A model generated the notes under the pieces. The model had not been told where the DNA came from and did no database searches. It saw only the letters and a program-made list of their open reading frames with translations. The translations under genes were made by a program, and so were the position numbers. This document shows, piece after piece, positions 38,547 through 45,797 of a stretch of DNA of 45,797 nucleotides (the stretch's first letter is position 1; every line of letters begins with the position of its first letter). This stretch comes from Acidobacteriota bacterium. GTDB lineage: Bacteria > Acidobacteriota > Blastocatellia > Pyrinomonadales > Pyrinomonadaceae. The DNA lies in assembly GCA_020200235.1 (NCBI GenBank), contig JAIVJC010000018.1, positions 1-45,797 of the forward strand, given 5' to 3'.

Positions 38547-39762
38547 AGTCCCTCAGACGCAGCCCGACGCGCGGCGCGATCTCGTTGAAGTTTTCGAGGC
38601 GGGGGATGATGACGCGAACCACCTGGAGCGGATCGCGCGGCTTCGTGTAAGCCACGCGCAGGACGCGCGCGAAGCCGCACCGGGCGAGCAGAGAGAGCAG
38701 CAGCTCGAGCGCCGCCCCGAGGCTCTCGGCGTCTCGCTCGTAGTCGTGAATCTCGTCGAAGCGGATCGTCGAATCGCTTCGCGCGATCCGCGCGCGCATC
38801 TCGGCGGCGTAGTCCGCGCGCTCGTGCCACGACCAGCCGTCGAAGCGTCGGTAGCGGTCGATCAGGTCGTCGCGCCCGCCGTGGATGTAGGAGAGTCGGC
38901 TTTGCAGCGCCTCGCAGACGGCGCGCGCGAGCGCGATCCGACTCGACGGGTGGCAGCCGAATCCGCCGTTGACGAACACCGGGTTCGCGGCGTCGGGCTC
39001 GCAGACGTGCGCCATCAGGAAGGGGACGCGGAAGACGTTCGGCACGTGGCGGACGTAGAGTTCGAGCCCCGCCGCCGAGAGCTTCTCCGCCATCCCGCCG
39101 AGCGGCGGGAGCGAGCCGGGCTCGACGAGCGACGAGTGATCGTCGACCGAGAGGAAAGAGATCACGTCGCGCTCGATGACTTCGCAGACGCCGTGCACGG
39201 TGGCTTCGAGGACGGAGTTGCCGGAGCACAGGCCGGAAGAGTTCGATCCGAAATACTCGGTCGCGCCCAGTTCGGCGGGGAAGGGCAGAAAGATCAGCTC
39301 GGCGGGGACGAGCAGCCGCTCGCCGGTGCGAACGTCCGCCGCTTCGACGCACGGGAGGGGCTCGTCGAGCGGTATCTCCGCGTCTTGCAGCGGGCAGAAG
39401 TCGAGGAGGGAGTCGGGGCGCGACGCCCCTTCGTAAACGTCGCGCGCCGGGACGCGAAGCACCTTGAGTCCCGCGCGGTTGTACTCGGCGAAGGCGAACT
39501 CGATCGCCTCCATGTAGGCGCCGACCTGCGCCTCGACGGCGCGGACGCCCTTCCCCGCGTTGACGCAGAGCGAGCCGCGCTGCGCCGTCGGGCGGATGCT
39601 GGCGAAGACGGGGACGCCGACGCGGTCGAGGCGCGTGATGTCCGTGACGCGGGAGATGCCGAGCCGCGGGGCGAGCGCGCGGGCGCGCGCCAGAGTCACC
39701 TCCGGCGCGACCGCCCGCAGACTCGAACTCAGGCGAACGGCTCGATCCGACCCGCGCCTCAC
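38527..39762 (-). CDS. ycaO: YcaO-domain protein (TfuA-associated cyclodehydratase/thioamidation type)
   Basis: 411 residues, GTG start at 39762 overlapping the stop of the small gene (GTGA). YcaO ATP-binding elements: CVNAGKGVRAVEAQVGAYME (66-85, extending to EAIE), SGNSVLEATVHGVCEVIERD (180-199) and EALQSRLSYIHGGRDD near residue 290. The protein ends in LRLRDYVRDRL without the Pro-rich PxPxP tail of azoline-forming enzymes. YcaO proteins activate backbone amides with ATP, then add Cys/Ser side chains, or sulfide when paired with TfuA. The partner gene makes thioamide formation the best guess. The substrate is not known; the small protein directly upstream is the obvious candidate. Confidence 0.92.
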   Translation of the reverse strand: MRRGSDRAVRLSSSLRAVAPEVTLARARALAPRLGISRVTDITRLDRVGVPVFASIRPTAQRGSLCVNAGKGVRAVEAQVGAYMEAIEFAFAEYNRAGLKVLRVPARDVYEGASRPDSLLDFCPLQDAEIPLDEPLPCVEAADVRTGERLLVPAELIFLPFPAELGATEYFGSNSSGLCSGNSVLEATVHGVCEVIERDVISFLSVDDHSSLVEPGSLPPLGGMAEKLSAAGLELYVRHVPNVFRVPFLMAHVCEPDAANPVFVNGGFGCHPSSRIALARAVCEALQSRLSYIHGGRDDLIDRYRRFDGWSWHERADYAAEMRARIARSDSTIRFDEIHDYERDAESLGAALELLLSLLARCGFARVLRVAYTKPRDPLQVVRVIIPRLENFNEIAPRVGLRLRDYVRDRL

Positions 39763-40079
39763 CTGCTCTTCTTTGCGCCCCTCTTCGCGCCGCCCGAAGC
39801 TTTGCGCGCGCCGCCCTTCGCCTTCGGTGCCATCTTGTCTCTCTCCTGCTCGGAGATCGATCCGGCGGCGCAGAGCCTGTCGTGGACGTGCTTGACGAAA
39901 CTAGCCACGCGCCGCGGGTCGAGTTCGACCGCGCCGGCTTTCGGGCGCTTGCCTTCCACGCCGTAGACGGCATACGCGGCTGAGCCGGCGAGACCCCGCC
40001 GCAACGACGACGCCAGCTTGTCGGCGGTCGCCGCGTCGAGAGTCACCTTGGCGATCCCGCCTGTCTTCTTCGCTGCCAT
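39759..40079 (-). CDS. Small basic protein, possible substrate or adaptor of YcaO-TfuA
   Basis: 106 residues from ATG 40079, with GAGGTG 9 nt upstream. First gene of the operon; its TGA overlaps the ycaO GTG. The N-terminal part has a helix (TADKLASSLRRGLAG) and a strand-like SAAYAVYGVEGK. The middle has DPRRVASFVKHVHDRLCAAG with the single Cys. The last 22 residues are Lys/Gly/Ala-rich (APKAKGGARKASGGAKRGAK). There is no signal peptide and no clear leader-core boundary or GG cleavage site. It could be a modified protein, a leader-type recognition protein, or a nucleic-acid-binding protein unrelated to modification. No known RiPP precursor family is recognised. Confidence 0.75.
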   Translation of the reverse strand: MAAKKTGGIAKVTLDAATADKLASSLRRGLAGSAAYAVYGVEGKRPKAGAVELDPRRVASFVKHVHDRLCAAGSISEQERDKMAPKAKGGARKASGGAKRGAKKSR

Positions 40080-40222
40080 GCTTGTTTGCACCTCGATCGG
40101 GGGATGAAACGACGCCGCAAGCTACACCGATCAGCGCGGATCGTCAAACGAAATTTCGCCGCGCCGCGCAAATTTTCGCCGCTCCGCGCGGGGCGGCCGG
40201 GCGGGGAGCCGGCGGGGCAGAG

Positions 40223-40264
40223 AAGCGCGGCGCGCGGTCGAGAAAGCAACCGCGCGCCGCGCTT
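40223..40264 (-). terminator. Hairpin downstream of the amidohydrolase operon
   Basis: 16-bp perfect stem AAGCGCGGCGCGCGGT / complement at 40223-40238 and 40249-40264, 20 bp after the stop of the gene at 40285. On the minus strand no T-run follows, so termination may be Rho-assisted. It also lies upstream of the small gene-ycaO-tfuA operon. Confidence 0.6.
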
Positions 40265-40284
40265 CGCCTCTTCGTCGCGTTCGT

Positions 40285-41691
40285 CTACTTCCTGTCCTTG
40301 AACTGGTTGTACAACTCCGTGTGCTTGCTGACGAGCGGCACGTCGCGCCCGTTGATGAAGAGGTGGCGGATGTTGGTGCGCGCTTCCAGGAGGTCGCCGT
40401 CGGTGACGACGACGTTCGCGATCTTGCCCACGTCGAGCGAGCCGAGCTGAGAGCCAGCCCCGATGATCTGCGCTGGCGTGAGCGTCACCGCGCGGAGCGC
40501 GGCGTCCCTCGGCAGGCCGAACGCCGACGCCATCCCGGCATGGTAGGGCAGGTCGCGCACGTTCGCCGCCGTGTCGCCCGTCGAGATGGCGAACTGCACG
40601 CCCGCCGCCTGGAGCTTCGAGGCGTTCTCGTACATCAGATCGTAAGCGTCGTCCTCGCGGTTCGGCAGATCGAGCACGCCGGCGATGACGACGGGGACGT
40701 TGTGCTCTTTCAAAAACGCCGCCATCTTCCACGCGTCGTTCGCGCCGAGGATGACGGGCTTGAGCTTCATCTCCTCGGCGAAGCGAATCGCCGCGCGGAT
40801 GTCCGCCTCGCGGTCGGCGCGGAAGACGACGGGGCGCAGGCCGCGCACGTACGGCACGAGCGATTCGAGCACCACGTCGCGGTCGGGGCGCGGCAGCCGG
40901 GCGTCGGCGTTCGCCGCGTCCAGCGCGCGGCCGTAAGCCTCGGCGTCGCGCAGGAGTTTACGAATCTGCTCGACCTGACGGTCGCGCTGCGTCGCCGCGT
41001 CCGCCGCGGCGCCCGGCTGCTGCTGGACGACGAAGAAGCCGCCGCCGAAGCCGCCGCCAGAGCGCGGGTAGTTGACGACGAGAGCCGCCGTGCGCTCGAC
41101 AGCCATCTCCGGCGCGGTCGCGCCGAGCAGGTTGACGAGCGCCGCCTGACCGGAGACGAGCCCGCCCTGCGGGGAGCTCAAGACGGTCGTCACGCCGTTG
41201 ACGCGCGTGACGGCGACGTGCGCGCTGTGCGGGTTGATGCCGTAGAAGGCACGCGCGTTCGGGTTCAGCTCGCCGACCTCCTGCGTGTCCACCCACCCCG
41301 TAGCGCCCTGCTCCGTGATCTCGATGAGACCCATCGAGGTGCCGAGATCGATCATGCCGGGGTAAACCGAAAGCCCGCGCCCGTCGATGACGCGCGCGCC
41401 CGAAGGGACGGAGACGCTTGCGCCGACCGCCGCGATCTTCCCGTTCGCGATCACCACCGTGCCGTTCTCGATGTCGGGCGCGGAGACGGGATAGACGTGC
41501 GCGCCGCGGATGGCGTAAGTGCCGGGCGTGCCCGACAGAAAAGCCGGACCCATATTGCTCGAAGCCTGCTGCGCCGAGGCGGCGACGACCGTGAGCGCGA
41601 ACGCGACGCAGAGCAGCGCGGCGCGCGAAGTGAAATCGCGACTGAGGCTGATCGCGCGGGCGAAGACTTTCACGCGGGTTGGGTGCTTCAT
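40285..41691 (-). CDS. Secreted amidohydrolase-family protein lacking the HxH metal motif
   Basis: 468 residues; ATG 41691 with GGAGG 12 nt upstream, inside the end of the previous gene. Signal peptide at about residues 20-40 ([18 protein letters not shown]). Amidohydrolase features: [10 protein letters not shown]...[15 protein letters not shown], the strand [17 protein letters not shown], and late [23 protein letters not shown]. After PGMID, the usual HxH metal ligands are absent (LGTSMGLIE). The later HSAHV and GDTAANV positions may hold part of a site. Either it is a catalytically altered branch or a binding protein. It is the third gene of a leftward set. Confidence 0.85.
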   Translation of the reverse strand: MKHPTRVKVFARAISLSRDFTSRAALLCVAFALTVVAASAQQASSNMGPAFLSGTPGTYAIRGAHVYPVSAPDIENGTVVIANGKIAAVGASVSVPSGARVIDGRGLSVYPGMIDLGTSMGLIEITEQGATGWVDTQEVGELNPNARAFYGINPHSAHVAVTRVNGVTTVLSSPQGGLVSGQAALVNLLGATAPEMAVERTAALVVNYPRSGGGFGGGFFVVQQQPGAAADAATQRDRQVEQIRKLLRDAEAYGRALDAANADARLPRPDRDVVLESLVPYVRGLRPVVFRADREADIRAAIRFAEEMKLKPVILGANDAWKMAAFLKEHNVPVVIAGVLDLPNREDDAYDLMYENASKLQAAGVQFAISTGDTAANVRDLPYHAGMASAFGLPRDAALRAVTLTPAQIIGAGSQLGSLDVGKIANVVVTDGDLLEARTNIRHLFINGRDVPLVSKHTELYNQFKDRK

Positions 41692-41700
41692 CGGTTGTCG

Positions 41701-42757
41701 TTACCTCCGTCGATGTCTTCGTCGTCGTCGTGGCTGCCGGGTCGCCGGTTGGTCGATGTAGGTCTGATCGACGCGCGAGTAGACGCTGAACGGGTGCCCG
41801 TTCCAGATGGCGATGTCGGCGTCCTTGCCCACGTCGATCGAGCCGGTGCGCGCGTCGATGCCGAGCTGGATCGCCGGGTTGAGCGTGATGAGGCGCAGCG
41901 CCTCCTGCTCGGTGAGCCCGCCGTACTTCATCATCTTCGCCGCGTCGATGTTCAGGCGGCGCGCCCGCTCGGAGGAGTCGGAGTTGATGGAGACGACCAC
42001 TCCCGCCCTCGTCATGATCGCGCTGCTGTACGGGATGGAGTCGTAGGCTTCGAGCTTGTACGCCCAGCTGTCGGCGAAGCTCGACGCGCCCGCGCCGTGG
42101 CGCGCGATCTCCGGCGCGACCTTGTAGCCTTCGAGGACGTGCTGCAAGGTCTTGACGCGGAAGCCGAACTCCTCGGCGACGCTCAGCAGCATCAGTATCT
42201 CGTCGCCGCGGTAGCTGTGGGCGTGGACGAAGCGCTTGCCCTCGAGGACTTCGACCAGGGGTTCGAGCTGGAGGTCGCGGCGCGGCGGGACGGCGTTGCG
42301 CTCGCCCCTCGACTGCGCGGCGCGGTACTCGTCCCAGTCGCGCTTGTAGTTGCGCGCTCTGGTGAAGGCGTCGCGCAAGACCTCCTCCTGCCCCATGCGC
42401 GTCTGCGGGTAGCGGCGCGGGGCTGGTCGCGTCGATGACGCGCACGTCCGAGCCCGCGCGGAGGTTCGCGCCGACCGCCGCGATCTTCCCCTTGCGGATC
42501 AGGATGTCGGAGCCCGTGAGCGTCCCGTGCGAGGCGGTCAGGATCGTGGCGTTGCGGATCAAAACGTCGCCCGCCGCGCCGACCACCGACGCCGAGTCTG
42601 CCGCCGAAGGCGTGCCCGACTCCGGCTTGGTCGGCTGGGTGCGCCGCTGGTTGCCGCGCCGCTGCTGCTGCTGTTGCGGCTGCGTCTGCGCCGACGCGCC
42701 CGCGAGCGACCCGGCGAGCGTCGTCAGCGCGACTAAGAGTGCGAATATTTTTCTCAT
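41701..42757 (-). pseudogene. Secreted amidohydrolase with internal deletion and frameshift
   Basis: ATG 42757 (GGAG 8 nt upstream) opens a signal peptide ([21 protein letters not shown]), a Gln/Arg linker and the amidohydrolase N-terminus ([27 protein letters not shown]) to about 42425. The family resumes in another frame from about 42420 with [30 protein letters not shown], and [20 protein letters not shown] to the stop at 41701. The block between, which in relatives carries PGxIDxHxH and about 100-170 further residues, is absent. The end ([14 protein letters not shown]) also looks foreign and may be a second lesion. As written no active enzyme is possible. It ends 9 bp before the next amidohydrolase start. 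Confidence 0.82.
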
Positions 42758-42779
42758 CGTTTCTACTCCGTTAAAAGCC

Positions 42780-42860
42780 GTGAACGGTGACGTCAGAGCT
42801 GTTGGCTCATGGCTAATAGCTAACAGCCTTTTCTTACCTGTCACTTGTCACGGTTCACTT
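42780..42860. repeat. Short-repeat stretch between amidohydrolase genes
   Basis: Contains GGCTCATGGCTAATAGCTAACAGCC with internal repeats of GCTAATAGCTAAC, and near-heptamer CACTTGTCACGGTTCACTTGTCAC on the left-gene side. Partial inverted complementarity (CGGTGACGTCAG / TGTCACGG) gives a weak hairpin. It fills most of the 104 bp between two leftward genes. Confidence 0.6.
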
Positions 42861-42861
42861 G

Positions 42862-44836
42862 TCACTGGTTCGATCCCGGTCGCGTGCCCGTAAACGTCGC
42901 CGCGCCCTGCGCGCTGGTCGCGCTGCCGCTCATCGTGTTGCCCGTGGCGGTGCCGGTGAAGGTGATCTCCATCGACTGACCCTGAATGTTGAGGACGACG
43001 GTGAAGCGGAAGCCTTCCGCGCCGCTGGAGCCGTTGGCGATTTCGGCGGAGCCGAGCGCGCTCTGGAGCGTGCCCGACAGCCGGTTCGCCTCCTGCCTGA
43101 GCGTGAGGGCGACCGCCGCCCGGAGGCGTGAAGCCCTCGGGACGCGCTCCCGTGAAGCTGCCGCTGCCGCCGCCGACCGTCGTCACAGAGCCGCGCATCT
43201 CGTTGCCCGTGATCGTGCCGGTGAAGGTCGCCTCGGTCGTCTGCGCGGCGAGCGTGACGGGCGCGGTGAACTTCAGCTCGCCCGCGGGGCTCAGCGAAGC
43301 GTTCGCGATCTGCGCCGTGCCGAGGTCGCCCTGCAAGCTGCCGTTCAGCCGCTCGCCCTCCTGCCTGAGCATGAGCGTCGCGGTCTTCTCGGGCTGACCC
43401 TGTAGCGTGACGCGCAGAGACCACGGACCGGAAACCCCCGCGCCGCTCGCGCCGCCCGCGGCAGCCGCGGCGGGGCGCAGATCGACGGGGCGACCGTCGA
43501 TGAAGACGTGCGCGATCCTGCGGTCGCGCGCGAAGATGTCGCCGCGCACGACCGTCAGGTTCGCGACCTTCCCCACCTCGATCGTGCCGAGCTGGTTCTC
43601 GACGCCGAACAGTTCCGCCGGTCGAAGAGTCATCGCGCGCAGCGCCTCGTCTCGCGCGAGCCCGCCTTCGACCGCGCGCGCGGCGTTCACCAGAAAGTCC
43701 GAGAGGTTCGTCAAGCCGCCCGACTGGAAGGCGAAGCGCACGCCCGCCGCGGCGAGCCTGCCCGCGTTCTTCGGCGCGTCAACTCTCTGACGAAGTATCC
43801 GGATCGGATCGGGATCGGCGTCGGGCGAGGGCGCGGTCGTGCGGCGCGGGAAGTTGAGCGAGAGGAGCACGGGGACTTTCGCCGCGGCGAGCCGGTCGGC
43901 GACCTTCCACGCTTCGAGACCGCCGGAGATCATCGCGCGCAGCTTGAACTCTTCGGCGAGATCGAGCGCGCGCTCGATCTCTCTCTGGCTGTCGGCGGCG
44001 AAGACGACCGGCATCTCGCGCGCGAGCGCGGGCTGGAGCGCGGCGAGCGATCTGTCCTGATCGGGCCGGCGCATCCCGCGCGGGCTGCGCTCGTAGATGG
44101 CGTTGACCTCGCGGTAGCGCTGCGCGTCGAGCATCATCTGTCGGAACGCGGCGAAGACGCCGAGGAGCGATCCCGGGTAGCCCCCGGTGCGAAGCGGCGT
44201 GAAGCCGACGTGCAGCGCGACGGGCGAGCGCACGATCATCTGCTGCGGCGTGTCGCCCGCGAGGTTGATGAGGGCGGACTGTCCGGCGAAGACGCCCTCG
44301 CGCGGCGCGGTCAGCGCGGCGGTGATCCCGGCGCTGCGTTCGTTCTCGATCTGATCGCCGCCCGGTCTCAAGAACTCGTCGGCTCTTACCTCGGGCTGCA
44401 GGCCGGCGGGCTGCGTCGAGTTGAGCGCGGCGATTTGCGGCGCGTTCTGCGTCGTCGTCGTGATGATGGTGCCGCCGCCCACGCGCTGCGCGCCGGCGAC
44501 CGCGGGCAAGCCGAGCGTCGAGTTGGCGTCGATCAAGCCGGGGTAGACGGTGAGCCCCGCGCCGTCGATGACGCGCGCGTCCGAGGGCGGCGTGACGTTG
44601 GCGCCGACCGCCGCGATCAGACCCTCGCGGACGACGACCGTGCCGCGCGCGATTTCCGCCCCGGAGACGGGGACGATGCGCGCGTTCGTGATCGCGTAGG
44701 TGTCTATCGCGCTCGGGCGCTGCGGGTTCGGGTTCTGCGCGCGCGCGCTTCCGCCGAGCGGCGAGAGCGCGAGCGAGAGGGCGAAGGAGGCGCTGACGGC
44801 GGCGCGGAGCCGCTGACGTGTGGTTCGCATAGTCAT
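42862..44836 (-). pseudogene. Secreted amidohydrolase-family protein with frameshift near the C-terminus
   Basis: ATG 44836 with a long signal peptide (RLRAAVSASFALSLALSPLG). Amidohydrolase core: YAITNARIVPVSGAEIARGT, VIDGAGLTVYPGLIDANSTL without HxH, TLRPAELFGVENQLGTIEVG. After about residue 460 a repeated beta domain begins (SGPWSLRVTLQGQPEKTATL...GSFTGARPEG). A second copy is expected, but at about 43115 (TPPGG) the frame changes. The copy continues in another frame as VALTLRQEANRLSGTLQSAL ... ATFTGTRPGSNQ to TGA at 42862. About 15-20 residues that start the first copy (SGPWSLRV...) are missing from the second. The core is intact, so a truncated product could still fold. Confidence 0.78.
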
Positions 44837-45116
44837 GTCCTACAGACCTTCCGGTGCGGCGGCGACGGCGGCGTAGATGACCGGCATAGGTGACCGGGCA
44901 CGTGCGTTCCGTGTCGTCTCAACGCATCAGGGCGCAGATTGTGAACTGACGAAAAGATGGAAGTAGTGTCCCGGCTGAGACGGACTCCTCCGCGGAGGCA
45001 GAAGCGCGCGTCCTGACTGCTCAAACCTGTTCGCCGGGTGGCTCGTTTTTTTACGCGAGGCGGCATTGTAAGGTTTCCCGCCCCCGCCTGCAACGAAAAG
45101 TTTTACCCGGCGAATT

Positions 45117-45158
45117 AAAAAAATGCGGCGCGCGAGTCCGGACGGACTCGCGCGCCGC
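45117..45158 (-). terminator. Rho-independent terminator of the BON lipoprotein gene
   Basis: 15-bp stem GCGGCGCGCGAGTCC / complement at 45125-45139 and 45144-45158. On the minus strand it runs into a T7 tract (45117-45123), about 40 bp after the stop. Confidence 0.9.
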
Positions 45159-45198
45159 TCCCCCTTGTCGCCCGCTTGATCTTTCGCCCGCTTGATCC

Positions 45199-45720
45199 TT
45201 ACTTGTGGTTGCCGTTGTGCGCGGCGTTCGCGTTCCCCGCGGCGCCAGCCGCGCCGACCGTGAGCATGTTCTTGACGCTCTTGACGCCGTCGAGCCCCTT
45301 CGCCGTCGCCTCGGCTTTCGCCTTCTGCTCCTTGGTGGCGACCGAGCCGCGCAAGGTCACGATCGAGTCGTCCACGTCGACGTTGATGGTCGAGTCGCGG
45401 AGATCGTCGACGCCCGCGAGCGCGCCCTTCGCCTTCACCCAGAGCCAGCCGTCGGTGAGCCCCTGCCCGACGGTCTCGCCCTTCTCCTTCGCCTCGCGGC
45501 CGTAGCGCTCCTTGTCGCGCTCGTACTCCTCCTTCGTGATCCGCGCGTTGTAGTTGCGGCTCGCGGCGGCGTTCATGTTCGCCGCGTTGGCGTTCAGGTT
45601 GGCGTTCACGTTCGAGTGGTTCGTGTTCGCCATGTTGCCGTTGCCGTTCGTGCCCGGATCGCAGGCGGCGGTGAGCGCGGCGAGAGCCGTGCCGACTAGT
45701 AGGGCTGCAAGTTTCTTCAT
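45199..45720 (-). CDS. BON-domain lipoprotein
   Basis: 173 residues; ATG 45720 with AGGAG about 10 nt upstream. A lipoprotein signal (LVGTALAALTAAC) puts the lipidated Cys at position 20. An Asn/Ala/Met-rich linker (NANLNANAANMNAAAS) follows, then a BON domain (about 95-155: WLWVKAKGALAGVDDLRDST...VTLRGSVATKEQ...LDGVKSVKNMLTV). BON domains bind phospholipid or maintain the envelope, as in OsmY/DolP. A stress-related envelope role is inferred. Single-gene unit with a strong terminator. Confidence 0.92.
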   Translation of the reverse strand: MKKLAALLVGTALAALTAACDPGTNGNGNMANTNHSNVNANLNANAANMNAAASRNYNARITKEEYERDKERYGREAKEKGETVGQGLTDGWLWVKAKGALAGVDDLRDSTINVDVDDSIVTLRGSVATKEQKAKAEATAKGLDGVKSVKNMLTVGAAGAAGNANAAHNGNHK

Positions 45721-45797
45721 CTTCCTTATCTCCTGTCGCAGTAGTTTTGCCTTGACCGTTTTTCGGGCGCGAGCCTGCCCGCGAGCTGTCCAGCGAG

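Noticed and set aside
37800-40079. Interpretation of ycaO-tfuA as methyl-CoM reductase modification or an azoline-peptide cluster
   Set aside because: No mcr genes, no dehydrogenase, transporter or peptidase nearby, and the YcaO lacks the C-terminal Pro-rich motif.

Overview
The window is GC-rich bacterial chromosome. A VWFA protein of the acidobacterial type, a secreted tricorn-like peptidase, degenerate secreted amidohydrolases, several Hanks-type kinases and many small palindromic intergenic repeats all point to Acidobacteriota, most likely a Blastocatellia/Pyrinomonadales-type member. This is inference from gene families; no rRNA gene is present. I see no prophage, transposase or CRISPR array.

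Layout. 1-8 kb: a histidine kinase and its NtrC-type sigma-54 activator. On one side lie a degenerate receiver gene and two secreted DUF11-like proteins. On the other lie three envelope or secreted proteins. A -24/-12-like sequence precedes each side. 8-11 kb: ATP-dependent PEP carboxykinase (convergent, behind a 48-bp palindromic terminator), a small helical protein and a transglutaminase-like protein. 11.6-15 kb: a Tat-exported multicopper oxidase, an SCO1/SenC protein and a secreted beta-propeller, apparently one operon. 15-18.4 kb: a membrane protein ending in a [2Fe-2S] ferredoxin domain with an unknown partner, a small beta-rich protein and another membrane protein. 18.6-26.5 kb: a broken alpha/beta hydrolase, a polytopic membrane protein, a large secreted subtilisin and a receptor-like kinase with a very long activation-segment insert. 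26.7-30 kb: tRNA-Arg(ACG) with its own promoter and terminator, a VWFA protein and two cysteine-motif proteins. 30-37.7 kb: a tricorn-like peptidase, an S10 carboxypeptidase and a broken kinase-TPR gene. 37.8-40.1 kb: a three-gene operon encoding a small basic protein, a YcaO and a TfuA. 40.2-45.8 kb: three secreted amidohydrolase-family genes, two of them broken, and a BON-domain lipoprotein.

Three things stand out. First, the small protein-YcaO-TfuA operon is a candidate peptide or protein thioamidation system with no recognisable known substrate. Second, at least five genes have lost an internal conserved block: the multicopper oxidase, hydrolase, kinase-TPR and two amidohydrolases. In four of them the frame is also lost. 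Either the genome carries deletion scars or the assembly drops conserved segments, and read mapping would decide. Third, at least eight palindromic short-repeat elements occur. One is nested inside another and supplies the last 22 codons of tfuA, and one is read through in frame inside the NtrC-type regulator.
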